Below the pieces are notes generated by a model. That model searched no databases. It saw nothing but the letters and a program-made list of their open reading frames with translations, and had not been told where the DNA came from. This document shows, in pieces, positions 34,645 through 46,721 of a stretch of 64,000 nt of DNA (position 1 is the first letter of the stretch; the number at the start of each line of letters is the position of its first letter). Source of the stretch: an uncultured Caulobacteraceae bacterium. GTDB lineage: Bacteria; Pseudomonadota; Alphaproteobacteria; Caulobacterales; Caulobacteraceae. The translations under genes were made by a program, and so were the position numbers. The stretch spans positions 1-64,000 of the forward strand of contig CAIQJF010000003.1 of assembly GCA_903872075.1 (NCBI GenBank). Direction: 5' to 3'.

Positions 34645-37600
34645 ATGTCTGACATCATCGTCGCCGGCGGCAACAACGACCCCGTCTTCGCGGTCATAGA
34701 TTTTACCAATCCGGCCTCGCCGACAAAGGTCGACGCCAACCCGAGTTTCTCGGGCAGTTGCATGGTGGACAGCTCCGGAAAGCTCGTGGCCGCGGCCAAC
34801 TTTCTTGGCGGTCAGGTCGACATTTTCGATATCTCCGCACCGGCCGCGCCGGTCCTCAAGGGGACGGTCGTTACGACCCTGGGCGGCATCGGCGCCGTGT
34901 CGTTCGACGGTTCCCGGATTCTGATCGGCGAACTGAACGGCCAGCGGCTGGTGCTGATCGACGCCAGCAATCCCGCGGCGCCGACGGTGATCTCGACCTT
35001 TACAAGCGCCATCGCCAGCATTTCGGCCGTGTCGCTCAAGGGCAATCTGGCCGTGGCGTCGGGCCCCAACGATCCCATCTTCGTCGTGTTGAACTATACG
35101 AACCCGGCCAGCCCCACCCAGGTGAAATTCGTCCCGGGGACAGGCGGGGTGTTCTTCGGCGGATCGGTAACCTGCGACCTCGACGGGACCCGCGCGGCGG
35201 TCGCGGACCTGAGCGGCGGCAATGTCGTCCTGTTCAGCGTGGCCGGCGGATCGCCGACCCTTCTCGGCCAGGCGACCACAACTCAACCGGGGGTGACGTC
35301 GATCTCCCTCAGTGGAACGACCGTGGCGGTCTCATCGACCAACGGCTTCAACTTCACCCTGATCGATTTCTCCAATCCGGCCAGCCCGACCCAGCACGAC
35401 GCCAACGCCAACCTTGGCGGCGGCTGTGTCGTCAAGCTTTCCGGCGGGACGCTCATCGCCGGCGCCGTGAATGGCCTCCAAGCCCGCCTCTTCAGCGTGG
35501 CGGGCACAACCGCCACATCCCTGGGCGTGGACAACGCCAACATCGCCTCCATCGCCAGCCTCGGGTTCAGTTCCTTCGTGCCCGTGAACCCGGCGCCCGT
35601 GCTGCTGGTCGACACCACGCCGCACAGTTTCGGGACCGTGCATGTGGGCCAGGCCTCGGCGCCGTTCACCGTCTCGCTCAAGAACACCGGGACCGCGGCG
35701 CTGCACGTCACCCAGGTCAAGACATCGGCGGCCCCGTTCGTCGTTGCGCCCGCGGGGAGCCTTGCCGCCATCAACCCGGGGCAAACGAGCGACCTGCACG
35801 TCACCTTCACGCCGACGGCGGTTCAGGCATTCTCCGCCCAGTTGACCCTAAACAGCGACGATACCGGTCACCCCTCGGTGTCGATCGCGCTCTCAGGGTC
35901 CGGCGGCCTGCCCCATATCGTCGTCCCCCCGGGCCCGCTCGATCTGGGCAATGTGGCCGTGTGCTTGAGCCACCCCCAGTCCCTCGTGGTGCAGAACACA
36001 GGCGCGGTGGACCTGCATCTGACCAATATCGCCGTCTCGGGCGCGGGCTTCTCCACCTCGATTTCAAGCCTGACAGTGGCCCCAGGCGCACCCGGATCCA
36101 TTCCTGTGACGCTCAAGCCGACGGTCACCGGTCCGCTGAGCGGCACGCTGTCTTTCTCAACCGACGACCCGTCGCAACCTCATGTCTCGGTCACTCTGCA
36201 AGGCGTCGGGACACCTGAGCCGCCGCCGGCGGTGAGCATTTCGCCCACTACGATCGATTTCGGCGCGGTCCCCCTGCAGTACTTCGTAGGCGTGGGGGTT
36301 ACGGTGGCGAATACCGGGCCGTGCGAGGATCTCCACGTCAATCTGAGCGTGTCCGGCGCGGCCTATCTGCTGACCACGGGCGATCCGAGCACCCTTCCCG
36401 TCACCAACCCGCCGATCACGGATACGATCGCGGCCGGCGCGGCCCACAGCTACACCGTGGTGTTCGCCCCGACGGTCACCGGCCCCGGTCAGACCGGGAC
36501 CTTGACCGTCGCCAGCGACGACCCGGCCCATCCCTCGGTCACGGTTCCCTTGACGGGAGCGGGCGTGACTGTGTCGCCGGCGGCCATTTCCCTGGTGCTC
36601 GACCACTCAGGCAGCATGGCGACCCCGACCGCCGCCGGGACCCGGATGGATGACCTGCACAACGCGGTGAACATGTTCGCCGATCTCGTGCATCCGGGCA
36701 CCGGCTTCGCCATTGGCTCCGTGAAGTTCGACACCACGGCATCTACCCTGACGCCGATCGCCGACTTCGACACCACGCAGCAAGGCAAGGTCAAGCAGGA
36801 CGCCAGCGCGCTCGCCCCCGCGGGCCTGACGTCGATCGGCGACGGCCTGAAGCAGGCTCAGACCGATCTCGCCGCCGCTGGCATGAGCCGGAACGTGGCG
36901 ATCGTCTTCACGGATGGCTTCCAGAACGCGGGACAGACGATCACGGCGGTGGAACCAGGCCTGCTCGCGGCGGGTATCGAGGTCTATGCGGTCGGATTGG
37001 GCGATCCCGCTCTTCTGTCGACCAAGGACCTCAATGACCTCGCCGCCAATTCGAACGGCAAGTTCTTCCAGACCGTTGAGCCGTTGGTGATGCGCAAACA
37101 GTTCGTCGAGGTGCTGGCGGACGCCTTCCGGCAGCAGATGGCCGCCGACCCCCTGATCACCCTGCAACAGGGCGTGCCGCAGTCGATCCCGGTCAACATC
37201 ACCGACTGCGAGTCCCGTATCAGCTTCGTGGTGCTGTGGGAGGATCCATCGGCGCAGGTCCAGTTCACGGTGCAGGCGCCGGACGGAACCCTGTTCGGGC
37301 CGAACTCAGGACTGAAGAACCGTCTGGTTCGCTATATTCAGCGCCCCGGCTACCGCCTGCTGCAGATCACTCTGCCGCCGGGCCCGCACAGGAACATCGG
37401 CCCGAAGCAGCTGGGCGTCTGGCGCATGCACATCGATCCGGTGTTTGTCGCCGGTGGGAGCACGCGCGCCGCGACGAACGTCCTGGTGGAAAGCGAACTT
37501 GAGATCGCGGCGCGGATCCAGGCGACGTTTACCGGCGCGCCGGTGCTCGTGCGAACCCATCTGACCCACGCCGGATCGGTCGTTCCCAACGCCAGGGTCC

Positions 37601-37914
37601 GGGTGGCGGTGACATCGCCAACGACGTCGTTGGCGGCAACCAGCACGCCTCTGGTGCGTCACCGAGCGGCGGCGGCCGACACGCACCTCATCCCGAAGGC
37701 CGATCAGATCCTGACCAAGACCGTGACGCAACACTACGACGCGCGCTTCAATGAGAGGGAGTACCTTCTTCCCCTGCCTGCGCCGAAGATCGACGGCGTC
37801 TACCACTTCGAGATCACCGCGACAGGGAAGGCCTGTGGGGGCGTGTTCGAGCGCTACTGGTCATCGTCCTACTATATCGGTCCACGAGGCGGGAAGATCG
37901 TCGGCAGAGGCTAG
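34645..37914 (+). CDS. Large propeller-ASH-VWA protein
   Basis: 1089 residues, not assigned to a known system. Residues 1-313 hold seven repeats of about 45 residues, each with a pattern like IVAGGN..VFAVIDFTNPASPT (LVIVD-like), predicting a seven-bladed beta-propeller. Residues 316-645 hold three immunoglobulin-like ASH/choice-of-anchor-D domains, each with HSFGTVHVG- or DFGAVPL-type starts and SDD.GHPSVS ends. Residues 648-825 are a VWA domain with MIDAS motif DHSGS (Asp653), GLTSIGDGL and FTDG. A beta-rich C-terminus ends in VYHFEITATG. No signal peptide or membrane helix is seen. ATG 34645 follows a run of six G. Likely a multivalent binding protein (inference). Confidence 0.8.
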   Translation: MSDIIVAGGNNDPVFAVIDFTNPASPTKVDANPSFSGSCMVDSSGKLVAAANFLGGQVDIFDISAPAAPVLKGTVVTTLGGIGAVSFDGSRILIGELNGQRLVLIDASNPAAPTVISTFTSAIASISAVSLKGNLAVASGPNDPIFVVLNYTNPASPTQVKFVPGTGGVFFGGSVTCDLDGTRAAVADLSGGNVVLFSVAGGSPTLLGQATTTQPGVTSISLSGTTVAVSSTNGFNFTLIDFSNPASPTQHDANANLGGGCVVKLSGGTLIAGAVNGLQARLFSVAGTTATSLGVDNANIASIASLGFSSFVPVNPAPVLLVDTTPHSFGTVHVGQASAPFTVSLKNTGTAALHVTQVKTSAAPFVVAPAGSLAAINPGQTSDLHVTFTPTAVQAFSAQLTLNSDDTGHPSVSIALSGSGGLPHIVVPPGPLDLGNVAVCLSHPQSLVVQNTGAVDLHLTNIAVSGAGFSTSISSLTVAPGAPGSIPVTLKPTVTGPLSGTLSFSTDDPSQPHVSVTLQGVGTPEPPPAVSISPTTIDFGAVPLQYFVGVGVTVANTGPCEDLHVNLSVSGAAYLLTTGDPSTLPVTNPPITDTIAAGAAHSYTVVFAPTVTGPGQTGTLTVASDDPAHPSVTVPLTGAGVTVSPAAISLVLDHSGSMATPTAAGTRMDDLHNAVNMFADLVHPGTGFAIGSVKFDTTASTLTPIADFDTTQQGKVKQDASALAPAGLTSIGDGLKQAQTDLAAAGMSRNVAIVFTDGFQNAGQTITAVEPGLLAAGIEVYAVGLGDPALLSTKDLNDLAANSNGKFFQTVEPLVMRKQFVEVLADAFRQQMAADPLITLQQGVPQSIPVNITDCESRISFVVLWEDPSAQVQFTVQAPDGTLFGPNSGLKNRLVRYIQRPGYRLLQITLPPGPHRNIGPKQLGVWRMHIDPVFVAGGSTRAATNVLVESELEIAARIQATFTGAPVLVRTHLTHAGSVVPNARVRVAVTSPTTSLAATSTPLVRHRAAAADTHLIPKADQILTKTVTQHYDARFNEREYLLPLPAPKIDGVYHFEITATGKACGGVFERYWSSSYYIGPRGGKIVGRG

Positions 37915-37969
37915 GTCGGCGGCCGCCATCGTCTGCGTGCTTGCGGCGGCGGCGGGTTTGGGCGAGTAA

Positions 37970-38212
37970 ATGCGCATGCCCATGTCCGTCGCCGATCTCG
38001 AATCCCACCTGCGCGAGGCGTTTCCGGATGCCCTCATCGAGATCGAGGATCTGGCCGGAGACGGCGATCACTATAAGGCGAAGGTGGTCACGGCGGCCTT
38101 CGCCGGGTTGAGCCGGGTGAAGCAGCATCAGCTGGTCTATGCGGCGCTTAAAGGAAAAATGGGCGGCGAACTGCACGCCCTGGCCCTGGAAACCGGCGCC
38201 AAGCCCGCCTAA
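37970..38212 (+). CDS. bolA: BolA family protein
   Basis: 80-residue BolA-like protein, partner of CGFS glutaredoxins in iron-sulfur cluster handling. Motifs: VADLESHLREAFPDALIEIED, then GDHYKAKVVTAAFAGLSRVKQHQLVY, whose His residues are cluster ligands in the family. Starts at 37976 and 37982 are also possible, since the N-terminus reads MRMPMSVADLE. The CGFS glutaredoxin gene follows 74 bases later, the usual pairing. Confidence 0.93.
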   Translation: MRMPMSVADLESHLREAFPDALIEIEDLAGDGDHYKAKVVTAAFAGLSRVKQHQLVYAALKGKMGGELHALALETGAKPA

Positions 38213-38286
38213 TCTTGACCTGGGCGCTCGGACTTCCTAGCTCTGGGCCTCGCAACCGTCTCGACCGCCGAACCGCCAGGACCGAA

Positions 38287-38628
38287 ATGACCGACTCCAT
38301 CGAAGATCAAGCCAACGCCTTCATCGCGACCACCGTGTCGGAGCATCCGGTCGTGCTGTTCATGAAAGGCGTACCCGATCAGCCGCAATGCGGCTTCTCC
38401 TCCACCGTGGTGCAGATCCTCGATCATCTGGGCGTGGACTTCGCCGGCGTAAACGTTCTTCAGAGCGACGCCCTGCGCCAGGGCATCAAGCGCTTTTCCG
38501 ACTGGCCGACCATTCCCCAGCTCTATGTGAAGGGCGAATTCGTCGGCGGCTGCGACATCATCAAGGAGATGTACGCCTCGGGCGAGCTGAAGACCCTTCT
38601 GGATGAACAAGGCTTGCTGGCGGCCTGA
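38287..38628 (+). CDS. grxD: Monothiol glutaredoxin (Grx4 type)
   Basis: 113 residues. Carries a [2Fe-2S] cluster between two subunits or with BolA. The active motif is CGFS with Cys35 in PDQPQCGFSSTVV, and glutathione-binding residues lie in WPTIPQLYVKGEFVGGCDI. ATG 38287 starts the conserved region (MTDSIEDQ); the frame runs upstream without similarity. Last gene before a bidirectional terminator. Confidence 0.96.
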   Translation: MTDSIEDQANAFIATTVSEHPVVLFMKGVPDQPQCGFSSTVVQILDHLGVDFAGVNVLQSDALRQGIKRFSDWPTIPQLYVKGEFVGGCDIIKEMYASGELKTLLDEQGLLAA

Positions 38629-38674
38629 CCGTAGCGGGCGCCACGCGCGCCCGCCCCTTCGCTTCCGGCAAAGA

Positions 38675-38706
38675 AAAAGGCCAGGGCGTCGCCGCCCTGG
38701 CCTTTT
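38675..38706. terminator. Bidirectional intrinsic terminator between grxD and rpsD
   Basis: Stem AAAAGGCCAGGGCG (38675-38688) and CGCCCTGGCCTTTT (38693-38706) with loop TCGC. T-runs are present on both strands, so it can end transcription of grxD on the plus strand and rpsD on the minus strand. Confidence 0.9.
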
Positions 38707-38730
38707 CCGTGTTCGCTGATGGAGACGCCC

Positions 38731-39348
38731 TTAGGAGGCGTAGAATTCCACAACGAGGTTCGGTTCCATCTTCACCGGATAGGGCACTTCGGCCAGTTCC
38801 GGGGTGCGGATGAATTTGGCGGTCATGGCCTTGGGATCGACCTCGATATAGTCCGGCACGTCCCGTTCGGTGAGTTGCAGGGCCTCAAGCACGAGGGCCA
38901 TGTTGCGCGAGCGCTCGCGGACCTGGACGACGTCTCCAGCCTTCACGCGGTAGGAGGCGATGTTGACGCGGCTGCCGTTCACCAGGACGTGGCCGTGGTT
39001 CACGAACTGACGGGCGGAGAACACCGTGGGGGTGAACTTGGCGCGATAGACGATGGCGTCCAGGCGCGATTCCAGCAGGGCGATGAGGTTCTCGGAGCTG
39101 TTGCCCTTGCGGCGAGCCGCTTCCTCATAGGTGCGGGAGAACTGCTTTTCGGTCAGGTTGCCGTAGTAGCCCTTCAGCTTCTGCTTGGCGCGCAGCTGCA
39201 GGCCGAAATCCGACACCTTGTTCTTGCGGCGCTGGCCGTGCTGGCCCGGGCCATAGGCCCGCTGGTTGATCGGCGACTTCGGCCGGCCCCAGATATTTTC
39301 GCCCATGCGGCGGTCGAGTTTGTACTTCGCCGAATGACGCTTCGACAT
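38731..39348 (-). CDS. rpsD: 30S ribosomal protein S4
   Basis: 205 residues. Small-subunit primary binding protein. It starts [20 protein letters not shown], with [18 protein letters not shown] and the S4 RNA-binding domain [20 protein letters not shown] then [11 protein letters not shown]. The N-terminal zinc-binding cysteines of some S4 proteins are absent, as in other alphaproteobacteria. A strong promoter lies about 135-165 bases upstream, leaving a long leader with a hairpin. Confidence 0.97.
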   Translation of the reverse strand: MSKRHSAKYKLDRRMGENIWGRPKSPINQRAYGPGQHGQRRKNKVSDFGLQLRAKQKLKGYYGNLTEKQFSRTYEEAARRKGNSSENLIALLESRLDAIVYRAKFTPTVFSARQFVNHGHVLVNGSRVNIASYRVKAGDVVQVRERSRNMALVLEALQLTERDVPDYIEVDPKAMTAKFIRTPELAEVPYPVKMEPNLVVEFYAS

Positions 39349-39382
39349 GGTTGGTCTCTTTCATACTCGATACGGTCCGGCC

Positions 39383-39400
39383 CCCTCCGCAGATGGAGGG
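39383..39400 (-). other. Hairpin in the rpsD leader
   Basis: CCCTCC (39383-39388) and GGAGGG (39395-39400) pair perfectly in the untranslated leader of rpsD, about 35 bases before its start codon. In other bacteria S4 represses its own mRNA through leader structure; whether this hairpin takes part is a guess. Confidence 0.35.
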
Positions 39401-39483
39401 CGCAATCGCAACGGCGGCGCGCGTATCACCCGTCATAGATTCTCTCGCCCGTCGGACAGGGCCCGCAGGTGAGGAAGGGGCGG

Positions 39484-39512
39484 CATATGACGGCCAGGCG
39501 CGGCCTTGTCAA
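39484..39512 (-). promoter_or_regulatory. Predicted rpsD promoter
   Basis: On the minus strand TTGACA (39512-39507) is followed after 17 bases by CATATG (39489-39484), or after 16 by TCATAT. The -35 is consensus. Placed just downstream of the trmJ 3' end, it would give rpsD a leader of about 130 bases. Confidence 0.6.
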
Positions 39513-39520
39513 GGAAACGG

Positions 39521-40321
39521 TCAGACCTCGCCGACCTCGGGAGACGCCTTGGCCTTGGCGGCAGCGAGCTTGGCCAGCACCCGGCCGCGGCCGCGCGACA
39601 GGGCGGTGACCACGCCGCGCAGCGTGCGAACCTCTTGATCGGAGAGCTGGGCCCGGCCAAAGGCCACCCGCAGATTGCGCACCATGGACGCGCGCTTCTC
39701 CGGCGGATGGAAGAATCCGGCGGCCTCAAGCTCGCTCTCCAGCTGATCGTAGAAGCCCTGGACCGTGGCCTGTTCCGCAGGCTCGGGCGCCGCGGTGAAC
39801 TTCGGCGGCGGGCCGTCCGCCTGGGTCAGCCGCCACTCATAGGCCGTGATGGCCACCGCCTGGGCGAGGTTCAGCGAATGGAACCTCGGATCGATCGGTA
39901 TCGTCACGATCGCATGGCACAAGGCGATGTCGGCGGTCTCCAGGCCGGCGCGCTCGCCGCCATAGAGCAGGCCGACGGGCCAGCCGTTGGCATGGCCCTC
40001 GGCCAGACGACCTGCGGCCTCGCGCGGTGTCACCACCGGCAGCAGGGCCTCGCGCGGACGGGCCGTGGTCGCCAGAACGAGCCTGAGGTCGGCCATCGCT
40101 TCGGCCAGCGTCTCGAACACACGCGCCTCGTCCAGGGGCCAGCTGGCGCCCGAGGCGCTGGCCCAGGCCCGCTCCTGCGGCCAGCCATCGCGGGGCCGGA
40201 CCAGCCGAAGGTCCGACAGGCCGAAGTTGGCCATGACGCGCGCCACCGCCCCGATATTTTCCGCCAGTTGCGGCTCGTTAAGGATCACGCAGGGTCCGGG
40301 GGCGTTCATGGGGTCCGCCAT
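39521..40321 (-). CDS. trmJ: tRNA/rRNA 2'-O-methyltransferase (TrmJ-like)
   Basis: SPOUT-class, AdoMet-dependent methyltransferase, 266 residues. Knotted-fold motifs: CVILNEPQLAENIGAVARVMANFG, LRLVRPRDGWPQERA, the knot GLLYGGERAGL, and IPIDPRFHSLNLAQAVAITAYEW. The C-terminal extension of about 90 residues with helices (FYDQLESELEAAGFF) is typical of TrmJ, which modifies position 32 of tRNA. Start is ATG 40321; a second Met four codons later is equally usable. Confidence 0.9.
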   Translation of the reverse strand: MADPMNAPGPCVILNEPQLAENIGAVARVMANFGLSDLRLVRPRDGWPQERAWASASGASWPLDEARVFETLAEAMADLRLVLATTARPREALLPVVTPREAAGRLAEGHANGWPVGLLYGGERAGLETADIALCHAIVTIPIDPRFHSLNLAQAVAITAYEWRLTQADGPPPKFTAAPEPAEQATVQGFYDQLESELEAAGFFHPPEKRASMVRNLRVAFGRAQLSDQEVRTLRGVVTALSRGRGRVLAKLAAAKAKASPEVGEV

Positions 40322-40383
40322 AGATCATCTGCCCCCCGGACGGATAGTCTGGCGGCGGATTCACTCAGGACCCCTTACGACTC

Positions 40384-41427
40384 ATGCCCGCCAGCCGACG
40401 CGACCTGCTGACCAGCCTGTTCTCCGCCGCGACCCTCAGCGTGGCGGGTTGCGCCGCGCCGCCGGCTCGCGGCCCGAAGGCCTTGCATATCGAGCCCGAC
40501 GCTCTGGCGCGGGCTTTCGCGCCTGTGGCGGCGCGCGCGCGTCCTGGAAAACTGAATGTCGGCGTCGCTGTCCTGGATGGACAGGGGCAGTGGTGCGCGG
40601 ACGAGACCGGCCTCTACCCGCTTCAAAGCGTGTTCAAGGCGCCCCTGGCCGCCGCGGTCCTGGCCCTGGTCGACGCGGGACAACTTCGGCTGAACGACAG
40701 AGTGCGCATCGCGGACGAAGATCGCGAGCCCTGGACCAGCCGGCTCAGCGACGCTGTCGCAGCGGCGCCGGGCCGAATTCTCGACCTTCCGGTCGCCGAC
40801 CTGATCGCTCTGGCCGTGCAGGAGAGCGACAACGTCGCCGCCGATGTGCTCATGCGACGGATCGGCGGCCCCGGGGCCCTGACCGCATGGCTCGTCGCCC
40901 ACGGTGTGAACGGCATGCGGATCGATCGCTACGAGCGCGAGGCCCAGCCCGAGATCGCCGGGTTGGGCGCCTTCCGGCCTGAATGGCGTGACCGGGCGGC
41001 GTGGATCGCCGCACGCGATTCGCTTCCGCCGGCCCCGCGGGAGGCAGCGGCGGCGGCCTATCTGGACGATTCGCGCGACACCTCCACCGCCCCCGCGGCT
41101 CTGGCGTTCCTGAAGGCGCTGGCGCTGGGTCAACTGCTCAAGCCCGAATCAACGGCCCTGATGCTCAGACTGATGACTGCCACATCTCTGGGTCCCCATC
41201 GGCTGCTGGCGGGCCTGCCGCCCGGCACGGTCCTGGCCCACAAGACCGGTACATCCGCCACCGTGCTCGGCATCACCCCGGCCACCAACGATGTCGGGCT
41301 CGTCACCCTGCCGGACGGCCGCCGATTTGCCGTTGTCGCCCTCCTGAAGGGCTCGACAGGCACGGAGGCGCAACGTGAGGCGCTGATCGCCGAAGGCGCG
41401 CGCACGATCGTTTCGACGTTAGGTTAA
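40384..41427 (+). CDS. Class A beta-lactamase, predicted Tat lipoprotein
   Basis: 347 residues. N-terminus SRRDLL plus a hydrophobic stretch ending in SVAGC (Cys23) looks like a Tat signal with a lipobox, so the enzyme is probably anchored to a membrane. Serine beta-lactamase motifs: SVFK (Ser82-Lys85), SDN (148-150), the omega-loop DRYEREAQ where Glu184 matches Ambler Glu166 but Gln188 replaces Asn170, RDT (231-233) and HKTGTS (Lys287). An insertion of about 40 residues lies between the omega loop and RDT. Hydrolysis spectrum cannot be predicted. No mobile element nearby; it looks chromosomal. Confidence 0.9.
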   Translation: MPASRRDLLTSLFSAATLSVAGCAAPPARGPKALHIEPDALARAFAPVAARARPGKLNVGVAVLDGQGQWCADETGLYPLQSVFKAPLAAAVLALVDAGQLRLNDRVRIADEDREPWTSRLSDAVAAAPGRILDLPVADLIALAVQESDNVAADVLMRRIGGPGALTAWLVAHGVNGMRIDRYEREAQPEIAGLGAFRPEWRDRAAWIAARDSLPPAPREAAAAAYLDDSRDTSTAPAALAFLKALALGQLLKPESTALMLRLMTATSLGPHRLLAGLPPGTVLAHKTGTSATVLGITPATNDVGLVTLPDGRRFAVVALLKGSTGTEAQREALIAEGARTIVSTLG

Positions 41428-41442
41428 CGCTACGGCCCGTCT

Positions 41443-41470
41443 TTGCGCGCCACACTTAAGGCTCTATAGC
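41443..41470 (+). promoter_or_regulatory. Possible icd promoter
   Basis: TTGCGC (41443-41448), a 16-base spacer and TATAGC (41465-41470), about 70 bases before the icd ATG. The -35 is like the predicted purC one. Confidence 0.35.
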
Positions 41471-41541
41471 CTGCGTCGACGCCGCCCACGGTCATTCCGG
41501 CCCGGGCGGACCCCACTTTGCCGAAGCTGAGATCCCTGCCC

Positions 41542-42762
41542 ATGGTCAAGATCAAGGTCGCCAATCCGGTCGTCGATCTCGACGGCGACGAGATGACCCG
41601 CATCATCTGGCAGATGATCAAGGACAAGCTGGTCCTGCCGTTCCTCGACCTCAAGATCGAGTACTACGATCTCGGCATGGAGAACCGTGACGCCACCGAC
41701 GACAAGGTGACCGTCGACGCCGCCCACGCCATCCTGCGCCACGGGGTCGGCATCAAATGCGCCACCATCACGCCGGACGAAGCGCGGGTGGAGGAGTTCA
41801 AGCTCAAGAAGATGTGGAAGTCGCCCAACGGCACGATCCGCAACATCCTCGGCGGCGTGGTGTTCCGGGAACCGATCCTGTGCCGCAACGTACCGCGGCT
41901 GATTCCCTCCTGGACCCAGCCGATCATCATCGGCCGTCACGCCTTCGGCGATCAGTACAAGGCCACCGATTTCGTCGTGCCCGGCAAGGGCAAGCTGATG
42001 ATGAAGTGGACCGGCGAAGATGGTCAGGAGCTTGAATACGAGGTGTTCGACTTCCCCGGCGGCGGCGTCGCCATGGGCATGTACAACCTCGATGACTCGA
42101 TCGAGGAATTTGCCCGGGCCAGCCTGACCTACGGTCTGGCGCGGCACTACCCGGTCTATCTGTCCACCAAGAACACCATCCTCAAGGCCTACGACGGGCG
42201 CTTCAAGGACATCTTCCAGCGCGTCTATGAGACCGAGTTCAAGGACCGCTACAAGACCGAGGGGCTGGTCTACGAACACCGCCTGATCGACGACATGGTG
42301 GCCTCGGCCCTGAAATGGCCGGGCGGCTTCGTCTGGGCCTGCAAGAACTATGACGGCGACGTGCAGTCCGACCAGGTGGCCCAGGGTTTCGGCTCGCTCG
42401 GCCTGATGACGTCGGTTCTGATGACGCCCGACGGCAAGATCGTGGAGGCCGAGGCCGCCCACGGCACAGTCACCCGTCACTATCGCCAGCATCAGCGCGG
42501 CGAGAGCACCTCGACCAACTCCATCGCCTCGATCTTCGCCTGGACCCGGGGCCTCAAACACCGCGCCGCGCTGGACGACAATCCGGCCCTCGATCGCTTC
42601 GCCTCGACCCTGGAAGCAGTCTGCGTCTCCACCGTGGAAGACGGTTTCATGACCAAGGATTTGGCCCTGCTGGTCGGCGATCACCAGGGCTGGCTGACCA
42701 CCGAGGGCTTCCTCGACAAGGTCGCCGAGAACCTCGCCGCGGCGCTCGAGGCGGAAGCTTAA
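41542..42762 (+). CDS. icd: NADP-dependent isocitrate dehydrogenase
   Basis: TCA-cycle enzyme converting isocitrate to 2-oxoglutarate, 406 residues, of the eukaryote-like subfamily found in alphaproteobacteria. Motifs: [33 protein letters not shown] (substrate-binding Ser/Asn/Arg), [13 protein letters not shown], the metal-binding [16 protein letters not shown], and the nucleotide site [20 protein letters not shown] 41542 is used; the TTG at 41518 would add eight unconserved residues. Confidence 0.97.
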   Translation: MVKIKVANPVVDLDGDEMTRIIWQMIKDKLVLPFLDLKIEYYDLGMENRDATDDKVTVDAAHAILRHGVGIKCATITPDEARVEEFKLKKMWKSPNGTIRNILGGVVFREPILCRNVPRLIPSWTQPIIIGRHAFGDQYKATDFVVPGKGKLMMKWTGEDGQELEYEVFDFPGGGVAMGMYNLDDSIEEFARASLTYGLARHYPVYLSTKNTILKAYDGRFKDIFQRVYETEFKDRYKTEGLVYEHRLIDDMVASALKWPGGFVWACKNYDGDVQSDQVAQGFGSLGLMTSVLMTPDGKIVEAEAAHGTVTRHYRQHQRGESTSTNSIASIFAWTRGLKHRAALDDNPALDRFASTLEAVCVSTVEDGFMTKDLALLVGDHQGWLTTEGFLDKVAENLAAALEAEA

Positions 42763-42789
42763 GGCGCCTCCTCCAACCCTTCGGGGGGC

Positions 42790-42806
42790 CTCCCCCGCTG
42801 GGGGAG
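42790..42806. terminator. Hairpin between icd and alaS
   Basis: CTCCCCC (42790-42796), loop GCT, GGGGGAG (42800-42806), between the convergent icd and alaS stops. No T-tract. Similar in style to the other CCTCCC/GGGAGG hairpins in the window. Confidence 0.45.
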
Positions 42807-42817
42807 CGGAGAGTATC

Positions 42818-45466
<2,649 letters not shown>

Positions 45467-45513
45467 GGTCGCCCTCTATCATTTTGCGGAGGGCCGACAA
45501 AGGGAAAGGCTCT

Positions 45514-45538
45514 CTCCCTCCCCGAGTCGAGGAGGGAG
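45514..45538 (-). terminator. Hairpin between recA and alaS
   Basis: CTCCCTCC (45514-45521) and GGAGGGAG (45531-45538) pair perfectly around a 9-base loop, 10 bases after the recA stop on the minus strand. May attenuate read-through from recA into alaS or stabilise the recA message. No T-tract. Confidence 0.45.
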
Positions 45539-45547
45539 GCGCAAAAA

Positions 45548-46630
45548 CTATTCGTCGCCGGGTTCGGGGGCGCCGATGAGGAGTTCTTCCTCGATCTTCG
45601 TAGAGTTGCCGCGCACCTGGGCCTCGATCTGATCGGCGATGTCCGGGTTGGCCTTGAGGAATTCCCGGGCGTTGTCGCGGCCCTGGCCGATGCGGGTGCT
45701 GTTCCATGAGAACCAAGCGCCGGACTTGTCGATCACCCCGGCCTTGACGCCCAGGTCGATGATCTCGCCGAGCTTGGAGATGCCCTGGCCGTACATGATG
45801 TCGAACTCGACCTCGCGGAACGGCGGGGCGACCTTGTTCTTGACCACCTTCACCCGGACATTGTTGCCGATGATCTCGTCGCGAACCTTCACCGAGCCGG
45901 TGCGGCGGATGTCGAGGCGGACCGAGGCGTAGAACTTCAGGGCGTTGCCGCCCGTGGTGGTCTCCGGGCTGCCGTACATCACCCCAATCTTCATGCGGAT
46001 CTGGTTGATGAAGATCACCAGGGTGTGGGTCTTGGAGATCGAGGCCGTCAGCTTGCGCAGGGCCTGGCTCATCAGGCGCGCCTGGAGGCCCGGCAGGCTG
46101 TCGCCCATCTCGCCTTCGATTTCGGCCCGGGGGGTCAGGGCCGCCACGGAGTCGATGACCACGATGTCGACCGCGCCGGAGCGCACCAGGGTATCGGTGA
46201 TCTCCAGGGCCTGTTCGCCGGTGTCGGGCTGGGCCACCAGAAGATCGTCGAGATTGACGCCGAGCTTGTGGGCGTAGGACGGGTCGAGCGCGTGTTCGGC
46301 GTCGACGAAGGCGGCGGTGCCGCCGGCCTTCTGGACCTCGGCCACCACGTGCAGGGCCAGGGTGGTTTTGCCGGAGCTCTCAGGGCCGTAAATCTCCACG
46401 ACCCGGCCCTTGGGCAGGCCGCCGATGCCCAGGGCGATATCGAGACCGAGGGAGCCGGTGTGCACCGACTCGATCTCCACGATCTTGCCCTTGTCGCCCA
46501 GTTTCATCACCGAGCCCTTGCCGAAGGCCCGGTCGATCTGCGTCAGCGCCGCTTCCAGAGCCCGCTGCTTGTCGCCTTCTTCTTTTCCCACCAGCCTCAA
46601 CGCCATGTTGCTCATTTTCGATCCCGCCAT
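45548..46630 (-). CDS. recA: Recombinase RecA
   Basis: DNA strand-exchange protein and SOS co-protease, 360 residues. Motifs: [18 protein letters not shown], Walker [26 protein letters not shown], Walker [15 protein letters not shown], the L2/loop region [20 protein letters not shown] (part) and acidic C-terminus APEPGDE. ATG 46630 (MAGSKM) is chosen; ATG 46648 and 46615 are alternatives, and the longer frame to 46738 would run over the SOS box. Regulated by the SOS box at 46722-46736. Confidence 0.97.
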   Translation of the reverse strand: MAGSKMSNMALRLVGKEEGDKQRALEAALTQIDRAFGKGSVMKLGDKGKIVEIESVHTGSLGLDIALGIGGLPKGRVVEIYGPESSGKTTLALHVVAEVQKAGGTAAFVDAEHALDPSYAHKLGVNLDDLLVAQPDTGEQALEITDTLVRSGAVDIVVIDSVAALTPRAEIEGEMGDSLPGLQARLMSQALRKLTASISKTHTLVIFINQIRMKIGVMYGSPETTTGGNALKFYASVRLDIRRTGSVKVRDEIIGNNVRVKVVKNKVAPPFREVEFDIMYGQGISKLGEIIDLGVKAGVIDKSGAWFSWNSTRIGQGRDNAREFLKANPDIADQIEAQVRGNSTKIEEELLIGAPEPGDE

Positions 46631-46721
46631 CTTATCCCACGATTCCATCGCCGAGGCCGGGCCGCAGTGAATTTGGTGGAGGGGCCGGCCGGTTGAGTCT
46701 TGCGTACCCCGTTTGTTCCAG

